Source of the DNA: Fragilariopsis cylindrus CCMP1102
Lineage: Eukaryota > Bacillariophyta > Bacillariophyceae > Bacillariales > Bacillariaceae
Direction: 5' to 3'
Assembly: GCA_900095095.1 (NCBI GenBank)
Contig: FMBT01000055.1
Coordinates: 1-64,000, forward strand
DNA: 64,000 nucleotides
Shown: in pieces, positions 1-11,202 of the stretch
Numbering within the stretch: position 1 is the stretch's first letter
How the letters are laid out: every line of letters begins with the position of its first letter
Made by a program: the position numbers and the translations under genes
Notes under the pieces: model-generated
Seen by the model: only the letters and a program-made list of their open reading frames with translations
Databases searched by the model: none
Told to the model about the DNA's origin: nothing

Positions 1-583
1 TTATTTTTTGTAATATTTCCTTCGTCGCGGATGAATGAGAATCACAGAGTCGTCGACTCAGTGAGCGCCGATTTGATCTTCGACGGGCTATTGGAGGCAT
101 GATGTTTTTGGCTGTAGCGTTACGTTCGATAGGTTCGCTGTTTATAATAACTTGCAATGTGACCAGGAGTAACTAGCCGATTGTAGAGACTGTAATTATT
201 CTTCCTTTCTCGAATATTGTGTTTTTTTTTTGTGTCATTTTTCTTTATTCTCAATTTCCCCGTGCTTGGTGGTTGCTGGCAGCGGCTAGGCCATCAGTAC
301 GACTGCTTTTGAATACTTCATACTTCGAAGTAGTCAGCCAATATTTAAGCTCTTGAGCCTCAAATACATATGCCCAACTTTTAATATTAGACAACAGATT
401 TGAAAATAAAAAAATTGGAGTAATAAAAGTTGTACATGTTCGAATGTACAGCAAGTAAAACGGTATTTTATGCTACTTGTACAGAAAATCAATCAATCCA
501 TTCGATGCTCGTTCAAATCTCAGTTGACCAAAATGCACACACACACACACAAAACAATTAATAACAGAATAGAGTAACGTAAA
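1..583. other. Intergenic, no gene seen
   Basis: No supported coding region on either strand. The only open frames are short and of low-complexity composition. A short CA-repeat lies at about 535-551, just before the first ATG of the next locus, so this stretch probably includes that gene's promoter. Confidence 0.5.
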
Positions 584-1417
584 ATGCGAGGCGTTAGTAG
601 AGGTAGTAGGTCAATATTCCGACGGCAACAGTTATTTGCGAGATCATCGCCATCATCTTTGTCGTCATCAATAATAGTAAGACTCTCGTCGTCGTCAAGT
701 ACCAACAACAGTAATAATGAAAAACACATTCGACCCGATGTCGCTTTTATTCTAGAACATTACAAGATTCATCGACGTGAAAAAGATGGGAGTAAAGGAT
801 CATCTCGTGAGTACTTATTACTTCCTCCCGATGTGTATGTTCCTCAAGTCCTACAGGACCCGACTCTACCCGCAGCGCATTATTTGCTCATCGTAATATC
901 TTATTTGGTGCACGATCTTTTCATGGGTATGATATGGAGGATGTTTGTCTACCATTAGTGAAAGCTGCCATTGAGGAAGCAGAGACGATAGAACACGGAC
1001 AACAGCCTCAAGCCGTTGCGAACTTAAAAGGACTTTCAGATGGGTGGCTGAATTTTTTGAAAACGACAATATTATTGGTAGTCAAACACTGGCACGACTC
1101 CAACAACAACAAAAAGGTGATGGTGACGATGATGATGGTAACGCCGCCGGTGTTTGGTCTCGTTAGAGGCGGTACGTGCTATCGCAACGGGTATACCTCG
1201 TCCTGGTCATTCCGTGGTTGGACAGGGAACATTTCGAGATGGACAGAAAGCCTGGGAGGATCTAGCAAAGGAGTACACACGACTAGGATTATCGGAAGAG
1301 ACAAATTTGTATGAGAAATTTGGTGGGAATGTTGTTGCGATTGAGCACATGGCAGATCAAAGTCCAGAAAATATGAAGAGTGCTGGTGGTGCTATAGCAA
1401 GGCTATTCTTTTCGTAG
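584..1417 (+). pseudogene. Frame-disrupted gene, unrecognised, mitochondrial-type N-terminus
   Basis: The product is not recognised. The first about 45 residues are rich in Arg and Ser with almost no acid (MRGVSRGSRSIFRRQQLFAR), which suggests a mitochondrial presequence. Protein-like sequence then continues across three frames. The first frame ends near 870-884, where the second takes over (FAHRNILFGARSFHGYDMED). A second shift falls at the T6 run at 1053-1058, followed by a Gln/Asp-rich stretch. A third shift near 1160 leads to the C-terminal frame (AWEDLAKEYTRLGLSEETNL), which ends at a stop at 1415-1417. The T6 shift is repaired by a single added T, so assembly error is at least as likely as true decay. 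Small introns were considered, but no GT-AG pair restores the frame. A coding origin is likely; the function is unknown. Confidence 0.5.
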
Positions 1418-2636
1418 TCAATTCATTTGAATTAGATATATATTATTATTTGATGATAGAAATCGATTAATGAAAAAAGTGTTTGTTTGGTTCGGTTTCT
1501 GGACATTGTACAAAGTTGAAATAAATACAAAGGCTATTTTCTACTTATGCTGTCACTACTTGTACAATGTAGCATCATCTTCCAGGTTTAAACAATCGAA
1601 ATGAATATGCTAGTTCTTGCTTTTTCTCATAATAAATATGACTGTCAAGATAAATCCTAGTTTCATCTATAATCACAACAGCTTATGGGGTCGCATATCT
1701 TTTCTCTTGATTGTTCTTAAGCTGCAAAATAATTTTTATAAATGGCTTGGGTGGGGACACTTCTTCCTGCTGTATTCTTTCCAAAACATAGTCCTTTTCA
1801 GGAAATTTTATATCTTAGAATTTACCATTGAAATTTTGTTTACAACTGTCCTTTTGGATAATGATCTTGCTGTTTCTGCATGTAACAACTGCATCACAAG
1901 CAGTTTCAGTGTGGTGCCCCTTTATCCCAGATGCACCTTTGTATATAACCCAGGACACCCTTATTCAGATAGTCATTTTGGTCATTTTTTGTCTCTTTTT
2001 CATTTCAGTTCTATATGTGTTAACACTATGCCCACACGTGTTACCTATGTGTATATAAGAATATTCTTGCTTTATCTTGCTTCATCTTTTCTTTCTGTTT
2101 TGTTTCCAACCATTATTTCATTGATTGTTGTACATCATTGAGCCGCTTGGTGCGCAAATTCCAATTGCAAAGAGTGATGCAATTCCTCAGTTTGATTGTG
2201 CTAACTCAAAATCATCCAATTTTTCAATCCTCAATCCGATTGTGCTAACTCAAAATCAACACAATTGGTGTAACTTACACTAACCTCCCATTGTTGTTGT
2301 ACTCAGCCACTTTCTACTTTCTCCTTGCATTAGTAGTCAAGAAAACATACATTATACACGCAAAGGGAGCACAAGATAGCAATAATGTAATGGGGGAGAG
2401 AGACCTATAATAATCACTTCTAACTTCTGGTTGTATCTGTCACGCTTGTCTAGTGAAAACAATCCAACAGCAACAACATGGAAGGAACCAATCTGCAATA
2501 TCAACTAACTGCTAAAGATGGGAGATTATTTCTCTGGCTTCACTTTGGAGCTAGATAGTTCTATTCGATTGGTTATTGAACAAAGATAAGTTGAAATGGA
2601 AGATGATCTAGCAATCTTGAGGGTGGTTGATATGAT
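1418..2636. other. Intergenic, T-rich, one direct repeat
   Basis: No gene is supported. A 174-residue open frame at 1617-2141 is hydrophobic low-complexity sequence without recognisable motifs. A 21-nt direct repeat (GATTGTGCTAACTCAAAATCA) occurs at 2194-2214 and 2238-2258. An ATG frame from 2478 stops after about 26 codons. It may be the ruined 5' end of the next locus. Confidence 0.4.
2194..2258. repeat. 21-nt direct repeat pair
   Basis: GATTGTGCTAACTCAAAATCA is present at 2194-2214 and again at 2238-2258, separated by 23 nt. It lies in non-coding DNA upstream of the GH19 pseudogene. Confidence 0.8.
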
Positions 2637-4860
2637 GTGCAACTAGAAGATATATTTGATCAACTTGATCTGGATGGCGTTGTTGTTGGCATATTGAGAG
2701 AGGATAACATTAAGGAGTTTGCTAACCAAAAACTTTTGTTTGGCATCAATAAAGTATTTAATAGGGTTTCAATGCTGTTGGAAAAGTTGGTAGGGCAACT
2801 GGTGGAAAGATCAAGGATGTGGTAGAAGCTGTAGTTAAAGTTGCCAAATCCGTTGTCACCGGGGAGCTTGAGGAGAAACTTAATCTGTTGGACCTGCAAG
2901 AAACTTGGGAAGAGGGCATTATTGAAGATGTTGTTACACTGTCAGGAGGGATGTATTTCATGGCAGAATTCGTTATCCAGATTTGTATAGATGGTTTGAC
3001 ACCAGTTTTTTTTTGCGTTGGTAGAGGCTGACTATTCTTGCCATTTTTCCATCACACTGGCTGCAGGAACTGGTGCAGAGGGATCAAAGGATATAGATCT
3101 GTGGGAAGGCAAGAAGAAATCCAAATTATTCCCTCTGGGCTATGTGCCTGTTGGGGCCTTATGGCAGCCAAAAATCATTTTGGAATTGGAAGCAAGCGTG
3201 GAACTTTCTGCATCTACTCAAATTGGAATCAAACTCAAGGAGAGTACAGAACTATCTGCAATATACAACAAAGACCACAGTCCCAAGTTTTATGAAAGCT
3301 TTACACCACCTTCACTCAATCCTTCTTACTGCTTGGAGATTGGGGCCAAAGCAACTTTAGAAGCAAGTGCTACTGTTGCTCTTTCTATGGAAGTTGGACT
3401 CTACCAAGGTTTGTTGAGTAAAAATACTGGCATTGCTGTCGGACTTGTCATGGAAAGTAGTATTGGTGTCGAACAGCTGGATTTGTTGAGCAATTTTGAC
3501 TTAATGGTTAGATTCTTGATACTATTTGGAGCAGATGCCCTGTATAAAAAATATAATGTTTACTGACACAGAGATATATGAACATGATTGGCCAATCCTT
3601 TCATTGGAGGCTTCAGAACACAACGGCTTCCGGCGCCTTGAAACGTAGTATACATGTAGCTGTTCTGAAAGGTGAAGCTTGAAAGGTGATTGGGACTCAA
3701 CTGGACCAGGCGGCCCTTGCAACAGGGACAAATTCTTTGATAGATTGAGCGACAATATAAGCAAAGAGTTCAATGATAACTTTTTTCCTGGCCCAATCTC
3801 TGGATCCTAGTGATCCACCCTTCTTAAGTACCGTATATAAATTCAAAAACTTAATGTCAGCTCTCAAGAAGCTACAAAATGCTGGTGAAATATTTCAGTT
3901 GAGGCTTGGTGATGACTGCAGCGTAGCATCACAAAAAATTGCGCTTGTTAACTTGGTAGCATTCATGGGTCAAGCAATACGCGAGACTATCATTTATGAT
4001 GCATGCAACGAAAACAATTGGGACAAATGGCATTCTGCAGATATACTTAAGGCACCAAACATCCCAGCAAATATCTACCTTTGCTGTGATGAGTTCTGGC
4101 TGTGGGCAGCTGGGACAAAATTATGCTCAATATGATTGCGAAGATGCGTGTCCCAAAAACCACTCTTTTGCGGCCCAAAGTCAAAGTATGGGGATTAAGT
4201 AGGATATTGGAATCCCCTACAGAAATGTCCAAATGGTGCATGTGAAGGGGAACCATTTTATTATGAGGGCCAGAGTACAGGGGTCTATGTTCCAGCAAAC
4301 GAGGATGACAAATACCCTGAATTCTAGTATTGCAACCCTATAGGTGACAACATAAGTCCTCATAATCAGTTCCCTTCGTCAAATGTTGAAGGGTGTTGTT
4401 GGTGAGGGTGTGGTGTCATCCAGACAACAGGTAGATGCAACTACGGCAAACTGAACAAAAATATAGGGTACAGAGCTAGCTGGTAACGATAACTTGTATC
4501 CGGATGTCAACTTTTGTAGGAAACCACAGGCCGTTTGTGATGGTCTGTCCAAGCTGAAATAGGCTGCTGGTATTTACTTTTGGGTATATGATCCACAGGT
4601 GTACAATAGTGATGGTTTAACTATAATAAGGAAGGCGTCAAACTATGTCAAGATGGGCTGTGCAGACGACCCAATAAGGGGGATGCAATTTCTTGTTTGA
4701 GTATGCCTCCGGTATTGTCAATTGTGGTTGCCACAATCCTGGAGAAAGTGGTTGTCCTAACTGTATTCAAGGGCCACCACATGCGATCCTGTTGATATTC
4801 CAGAGCGCGTTGAGGCCAGCAAGAAATCCCTACGTGTATTGATGAATTGGACTAGATAAA
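2637..4860 (+). pseudogene. Decayed GH19 chitinase-like gene of the diatom secreted type
   Basis: Protein-like sequence runs through all three frames for about 2.2 kb. The N-terminal part (2637-3566) has an amphipathic helix region and a beta-rich Ala/Leu/Glu segment. The middle (3773-4135) includes QKIALVNLVAFMGQAIRETI. After a shift comes MSSGCGQLGQNYAQYDC at about 4087-4137. The C-terminal part carries the signature GCGVIQTTGRCNYGKLN at about 4406-4457 and, near 4735, GIVNCGCHNPGESGCPNC. These match my memory of diatom GH19 (chitinase/lysozyme-like) proteins. In-frame stops lie near 4198, 4324 and 4405, and there are several frame changes, so no functional product can be made. Unlike neighbouring loci, this cannot be repaired by one or two indels. 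The assignment of the 5' part to the same gene is inferred from collinearity only. Confidence 0.7.
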
Positions 4861-5361
4861 CAACGGGCTGCGACATGGATACTTCCACCATCTTTAGATA
4901 TTGAATATCTTTCTTGAAGCAAAAACATGCCTCCTTCTCATAGTGATTATTAGTCTGCTAGTAGTAAAAGAGTACTAACTTAGTACTCTAGAATTATTAA
5001 CTAATAATACAATTTTAGTCAGGAACAAAAATTCCGAACACTGCACAAAAAGACGGAGACACACTACTCAGTCAAATGGAATATACGACCAAAGTTCGTT
5101 TTTATTTAATATTTTCTTATGCCCTCTATTGAAGTTGCTACATTTACTTAGAACCCTTGAAGTGTTCAGTGTGATACTTGAAGTAACAGTACTAAATTCT
5201 CTTCACTTAATTCGTTACTCTCTTTTCTTTGATAATCGGCACTCATAAAAAAAAAAATCGCGAATTCGCACTCACAACTCACAGTATCTCAGACTCGTCG
5301 TAAAAGTGTAGCTTAACAAACAACAACTCTTAGTAATAAATTTGATAAAATCGAAACGGCA
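4861..5361. promoter_or_regulatory. Intergenic, probable promoter region of the TPR gene
   Basis: AT-rich, without a coding frame. It separates the end of the GH19 relic from the ATG at 5362. There is an A10-type run at about 5247-5257. No specific binding site can be named. Confidence 0.3.
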
Positions 5362-5882
5362 ATGATGGTCGCTACCTGCTACAAAGAAAATTGGTCTGTT
5401 GTCTTCGATTCGTCTATACAACGGATCGAAGAACAGTTTCAACCGTCACAGCTCGACAATATAATAATACTGAACCAGCCACTAATCCAAAGAGACGAAG
5501 AAGAAGAATATAATAATTCTGTGCTGAAACAAATACTTAATGATGTACAGGATGCTCAAACACGATATGGAAGGGATCATGAGAAGGTTGCTGATCATAT
5601 AGTGCCCTCGGTCTTATTCGTTTGCACATGCAACGCGATCCAGAAGCCGCAAGAAGATGTCACGAATACGCGTTAACGATATTTCGAGAGAAACGACTGG
5701 CGAAGCAAATAGCAACTACATTAAATGATATTGCATTCTGTTATGAGCGACTGAATCTCCCTGACGTTGCATTGCAACACTATGGACATTCACTGAGAAT
5801 ATTTGAATCCGAGAGGATATCAGAAGATAATCCTCAATTGATCTCAACAAGGAGGGCAATTTTACGAATGCAGAGAAGATAA
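5362..5882 (+). pseudogene. Short TPR-domain protein, one frameshift
   Basis: Two frames join into one protein of about 173 residues. The first frame (ATG at 5362) is acidic and ends in a helix (VQDAQTRYGRDHEKVAD). The second gives ALGLIRLHMQRDPEAARRCH, then a helix pair (TTLNDIAFCYERLNLPDVAL) and a last repeat (QHYGHSLRIFESERI). The spacing and the G/Y/A pattern are those of tetratricopeptide repeats, which act as protein-binding scaffolds. Eight bases stand where nine are needed (about 5597-5604), so a single-base deletion explains the break. Everything else is open from ATG to TAA. Short TPR proteins of this kind form large families in diatoms. The partner is unknown. It could be an intact gene with a sequence error or a recent pseudogene. 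Confidence 0.65.
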
Positions 5883-7943
5883 AAAGTGCGCTTGCACTAC
5901 TTGTACGACTAGCTACAATAATGTAAACACAATGTAAAGATTATGCAAATATAATCTGTAAATATAATGTAAATAAAACTAAAGTAGAATAATATCTTCT
6001 GCATTTCTATCAATATAAAAAGACATTATACAAATTATGACATATTCCTTTCATGAATCAATCACTAAGACAAAACATTGACTACTGTACTTCATATAAT
6101 TTTTCTTGTGAAAGACTTGTGGTAGAGTAAGCATACTTTCTATCAGTATCAAAAAGTTCCCACCTATTCAATAGCAGCCCATATCATGCATCTACACAAT
6201 TTAAGGTATAATAAACGCCTACCAAAAATGACGACCATCTCTTTGAGTATCCCAAACGAAAACATTGGCTCTATCTTGATTCCTTCATATTCAGGTGATC
6301 TACTAGTACTTATCTACAACGAAGAAAGCACATTATGCATTATTAGCGGTAGTTGGTCCTAAATATACTCTCATTGTAAGGTACGAAACTCACTCACCAT
6401 GTGCGTACCTACCATCCATTATATCAAATTTTATATGGTATTTCAATCTCTTGCTGCTTTCTCCAAGACTTATCCTCCTTGACTGTGGTCTCTCCCTCTT
6501 CTCAGCAGATTCTTTATTGTCTGCTTTCTATACATATTCACCAGTCCACAGAATTTTGTAACGTCCCTTGGTCCTGTATTGTACTTTTCTTTCAAGATTG
6601 AAATGAACTTGGTTCTCACCTTGTCCTTTACAGTATCTCAGTGAAGATTATGTAATGTTGTGATCATTTCACACATCCCTTGTCTGTATTTCTCCTGAAA
6701 TTTGCATTAATATCTGGTCCTCCTCCCACTTGACACAGTTTTGTGAATAAATTTGATCCATAGAAAATCAATTAGGTCTGATCGGCAATCATGTTGTAAC
6801 CTGATCCAAAGATGTCGTTGGAACTGTTATCTCCTCTTTTCTTCACCTTTGTTGTGACCACCACTTTTTATACAAAATCTACATCAACAAGTTTTTTTCT
6901 TGTTGTATACTGCCTTTGTCTTTGTTTCTTTCATCCTTCTCTTTCATCTAGACTATTGAACAAAATATTCTCTCATCATCATAATGCATTCTGATGTATT
7001 TTGATAGTCTGGATGTTCTTTATATGGTATAATTTATACAAAAAGAAAGATTCCAGCTTCCATTGTGCGAAAAATGCTAGAAATAAATGTAACAACAATT
7101 ACCTTTGTTCTTCAATTCTTTTTTGTTCTGATGTTTTCTGAAAGTTATTCATTATCATTATTATCATTATTATTACCATCCAGCCAGTTTCCACTTTCTT
7201 CCATTGCAGTGGGACATGGGAAACTTTTCTCCCCATTCATTACTATTTTTCTATAAAGTTTTCTGTAATCAATTCATCTTTCTTTGTGGTTGAAACTGTA
7301 ACTTTATGAAAGGCTATGATGATTTCTCAATATTTTAGCACCAATAAGGCATCACGATGATGACAAATCATGTCGGCACAAATTAGATATTAGATGGTTC
7401 AGTGATTTTATATTGGTCGTTCGTCACAGTTAAAGTTTGTGCCTCAAACTTCACATAGTTTGGTGAACATTTTATGGGAAATCCAGTTCAATCTATAAGG
7501 AAATGAAAATCATATCGACAAAGTATGGGATGGTTGTACTGTTGTCAACAAAAACAATGAAAGAAAATGGAGATATGTGAAAAAGTGGTGGAGAGAAGTG
7601 CAATAAGAAAACAAGCGATTACTGAATGACTTGAGATTACGTATTTCATATCATTGAATATTATAAATACCGCAGTAAAGCAATCGAAAATTATTACTTT
7701 TCTGTTACTATTATTATTATTATTATTCAGTAGTATAATTATAAAAAATTAAAACGATGAATTCATTTTGTTTTAAAATGAACCAATGGAAATACAGCAA
7801 CTAATATTCAATAGCAATCTACTTCTATGTACGTTTCTCTTCATTCTTCTTTTGTATTCTTTCGTAACTTCATCCATCCACCACAAATCAATTCATTTGT
7901 GACATCCGCCTTGTACCGTAATAGCATTAATAATACAATATTT
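5883..7943. other. 2 kb intergenic, no gene seen
   Basis: AT-rich, with long pyrimidine-rich stretches on the + strand (about 6400-7250). Open frames of 60-66 codons here are Ser/Phe/Leu low-complexity sequence with no conserved motif. The 3' ends of the TPR gene (+) and of COX6B (-) converge here, so it holds two terminators and otherwise nothing I can support. Confidence 0.4.
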
Positions 7944-8555
7944 CTAGTCCTTTATTCCCATAAATGTACCTTCCTCTCGTGACTCATCCCAATTTTCAAT
8001 CCATGGACTTGGACAGATACTGTTGCATATTGTCTGTATACTTGACATTTCTCATCGGCATCATCACCACTTTGTTTCTTACAAAGTAACCATTCATTGT
8101 ACCGATTCCAGCAATGTAAGGCTTGGTTTTGAGATGGGAATCGTGCATCACGTGGTGTGGTACGTACATTCTTAACTTGATGTAAGAGATCTTCCTGCTT
8201 CTCATCGAGTTCAGGAATTTTGTCACTAAAAATCTGTGATTGTTGATTGAAATTAAGTAGGGAAATAAATTAAATTAATATAAAAATATTATTTCATACA
8301 AATAAAGTCCACCATCAATCGACGAATGAAAAAAAGGTAGGGGTTAATTAGTTGTTATCGTTCGTTCGTTCGTTTTTGTTTTGTAGTTATTGCACCCCAA
8401 ACGATTGGAGATTTTCGTCTGCTCCTTGCACAAACATTTAAAATTAAAAATAAAGCGTAGATTTATTCCTTCATTTCAGATGTAAAATAATAGTGTGATG
8501 ATGTTTGTAGCTATAAATAAACTCTTACCTTATTAATTTTGGAAATGTTCGTCAT
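7944..8555 (-). CDS. COX6B: Cytochrome c oxidase subunit VIb, two exons, one frameshift
   Basis: This is the complex IV subunit of the mitochondrial intermembrane space (COX6B/Cox12). The model is complement(join(7944..8233,8529..8555)), with a 295-nt intron that has donor AAG/GTAAGAG and acceptor CACAG. The 9-residue first exon is followed by TTPRDARFPSQNQALHCWNR. The twin CHCH cysteines are visible: CWNRYNEWLLC (C-x9-C, about residues 50-60), then C72 and a partner at 83 (C-x10-C). The C-terminal part PSPWIENWDESREEGTF matches the family. Between Ser82 and Cys83 the frame shifts by one missing base (8016-8017). With one base restored, the protein is 105 residues and the last cysteine pair is spaced correctly. 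As written, the product would lose the fourth cysteine and the conserved WxxxWDxxR tail. Assembly error is the simplest cause. Confidence 0.88.
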
Positions 8556-9243
8556 GATGTTTGGATTTGTTTAATATCTGGACGGGGAAGATGATTGTTT
8601 TTTGTTGTTCGGAAATAATAAAAATAAATAAAGTTAGGGATACGTTCGCGAGAAAATCAACTGCAACGATATAATATATACCGACGAACGTTAACGGAAT
8701 CGATATGTAAGGTAGGTAGTTGATGATCAAACCTTTTTGCAAATTTATTAATGAATTAAAAAAAACACATGAATAAGCAGACGAAAACATACTTACTCGA
8801 AGCCTAGCTAGATCTACTTTGTCAATGTGAAGAGTCGTAAACTTTGCTTTAAAGGTTGTTGTAATGGTTGTATCGAAGTTCATGATTGGCGAAGTGCAAA
8901 CGCATGTTGATTGGGTTCGTATATACTTATTATGCATATAGAAGGTACAATAATATATTTGCTGATAGTGTATCAAAATACTTATTATACATACATATTA
9001 TATAGTAGTTAAAGTGATGAAACCCTTCCACGTGTACATACGTACAAACACGGAAAATTGATGTTTGTTTCTGTGATGGGAAATCTCGAATCTCGAATCC
9101 ATCGATATATCGTTGTGAGATACCTACTGTAGTACAAGATAGGCTGTTGCCACCATTATTGTTGAAGGGAAACGTAGTCTCTCCTACTACTCTGCCATTC
9201 TCATAACCCTTTCTCTATCACAACATAAGTATATTCTATTAGT
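8556..9243. other. Intergenic, with one possible orphan exon on the - strand
   Basis: This is the promoter region of COX6B (-) and of the E2 locus (+). On the - strand an ATG at 8883 opens 29 codons ending exactly at a perfect donor GTAAGT (8791-8796). An acceptor TTGCAG near 8660 would give only eight more codons. It could be a tiny gene, a 5' leader exon or chance. Otherwise nothing is seen. Confidence 0.3.
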
Positions 9244-10370
9244 ATGACGATGAATAGATCAACCCAACGATACACCGTTTTCTTTCTACTAGTCCTCTTG
9301 GGACAGGTTTCGCGTTCACAGGGGATAAAATCTTTTGGAAAGAATATATTATCACCAACAACTATTATTGCTACAGGAAGTCCGAAGCGAAGAAGAATAT
9401 ACATGCAAGCGCTACCGATGTCTCTGCGTTAAAAGTTACATCAAGGACGTCTGCTTTACTATTCCATTTCCGTGGCGGTGGAGAAATTTCTATTCCCGAT
9501 GACGAGGATGATGACAACGAATGTGATGATACTAGTAGCATCCTATTAACGAAGTTACGCAACACGATACGGAATATTTTACAATTTGGTGATACGAAAC
9601 TCCCATCAATATTTTCTGAATTATTAAGATCGTGCTTTAAAACGGTCGAAACCATAACAGGAATTAGTCTTCTACCATCCAAAGCAACAACAACAAAGAA
9701 AAAATCCGTCAATAACGGAAAGAAGAAAAAGAAGATTAGTAGTAAGCAGCAGCAGCAAATGATAATGAATCAAACAAGAAGAAGAAAGAAAATGAGATGA
9801 AAGTACTGAAGAAGAAACGGGAAAAACGAAGAAGAAGGAACCAATAAAAAAGAAATCATCATCATCATCGAACGCGAAAAAGAGACCATCTGCTGCAACA
9901 ACCAAACATTTAGCACAATCTATTAAATCGACGAATCCAAATTATCGTATCCAAAAAGAATTAAAAGCATTCATTAAGTCTCCACCACCTAATTAACAGT
10001 CCAAGTTGGATCGAATATTAGACTTTGGGTCGTTACGATGGTTGGTGCAAAAAATACTATCTACGAAGGAGAAGTTTTTAAATTACGGATTATGTTCCCA
10101 CCACAATATCCAACAGTTCCTCCATCTGTTTACTTTTTGAAAGGTAATATGCCCACCCATGAACATGTATACACAAATGGTGATATATGTTTAAGTTTAC
10201 TTGGAAAGGACTGGCGACCGACGATGTCAGCACAATCAATCGCAGTATCAATCTTATCTATATTATCTTCTGCTGGTTCCAAGTCATTACCCATGGACAA
10301 TGCACAACATGCAACTAATAAACCTGGAAAATACCAAAAAGATTGGGTCTACCATGATGATAGATGCTAG
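9244..10370 (+). pseudogene. UBE2W: UBE2W-type ubiquitin-conjugating enzyme with signal-like N-terminus, several frameshifts
   Basis: The C-terminal UBC fold is clear. RIQKELKAFIKSPPPN is followed, one base out of frame at about 9993, by LTVQVGSNIRLWVVTMVGAK, then YPTVPPSVYF, the active-site segment YTNGDICLSLLGKDW (catalytic Cys), and the end KDWVYHDDRC. That end closely resembles the W-x-Y-H-D-D-x-C tail of UBE2W, the E2 that ubiquitinates protein N-termini. Upstream, the ATG at 9244 opens a hydrophobic signal-peptide-like segment (YTVFFLLVLLGQVSRS), then a Ser/acidic/Lys-rich linker of about 170 residues. That linker is read in three frames, with shifts near 9390, 9745 and 9795. The shift at 9993 needs one extra T in AATTAACA. 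Either this is a pseudogene, or it is an intact secretory or plastid-routed E2 with assembly indels. A start at an internal methionine would give a cytosolic E2. Confidence 0.7.
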
Positions 10371-11202
10371 CTAGTGCAGTAGTAGTAGAATAAATATTAC
10401 AGTCATTTTGGTCAGCTGTTGTTATGATATAACACTATATAGCACAGTAGTAATTTATTATGCTGCCTTTTCAGCACATACTAATGATAGTAAATAATAT
10501 CAAAATCATTCTGAAACATTATATTTGCTATGATTTTATACATTATACCTGCTATGATATACTGTAATAGGTGATAAAGTGCTATAAAGCTAGTAAGAGT
10601 ATTATATTATCACCCTCAAACACCATATATGTGACTCTATACACCATAATCTCTTTCTATTCAATGATGTCTAATACACATAATGATAAATAAGTTGTGG
10701 TTTTGGACATTATTTATTACTACAAATTAAAGCTTTCATGTATCAACCAAATAGTTCCTAAATCTAGATGTAATCGATACCATGATAAATAGTTCAGCAA
10801 CTTTTGCAAGCAGACAAAAAAGTAGACTATGTGTGAGCATTTACTACATGTACTACTTATTAATGATGAATATGTTTCTAATATCTACTGTATTATCTGT
10901 TTAAATATGTGTCAGTCCCTGGTCCGTATCGAGTTTTGTATTCACCGGAACCTTCAGTCAATTTTCTAGTCCACTTATTTGCATACCGTTAACGCACGTA
11001 CTGTAAGAAACAAATATATCTTTAAAATCTAATAAATTTTTGTGAGCTTCCATCGCGCCGCGAGTGTACATTACTACTAACAAAACTTAACTTTATTGGC
11101 ATTGACGACGATTTGATTCGATTCGATATTCATTCAAGAATTCCTTTCTGTGTCATATATACTTTTTAATTGTGCAAGAGAGTAATAATATAAACGAATA
11201 TT
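10371..11202. other. Intergenic, no gene seen
   Basis: AT-rich spacer between the E2 locus and the PstS-like gene. No open frame of note occurs on either strand. The last about 200 bp presumably hold the promoter of the gene starting at 11203. Confidence 0.4.

Noticed and set aside
1617-2141. 174-codon open frame on +
   Set aside because: Hydrophobic, T-rich low-complexity sequence with no motif and two overlapping alternative frames; looks like non-coding DNA.
8533-8976. 147-codon frame on -
   Set aside because: Overlaps the COX6B first exon and its promoter in another frame; composition is low-complexity.
584-10370. Programmed ribosomal frameshifting as a general cause of the broken frames
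   Set aside because: The sites share no slippery motif and need different repairs; random base loss in the assembly fits better.
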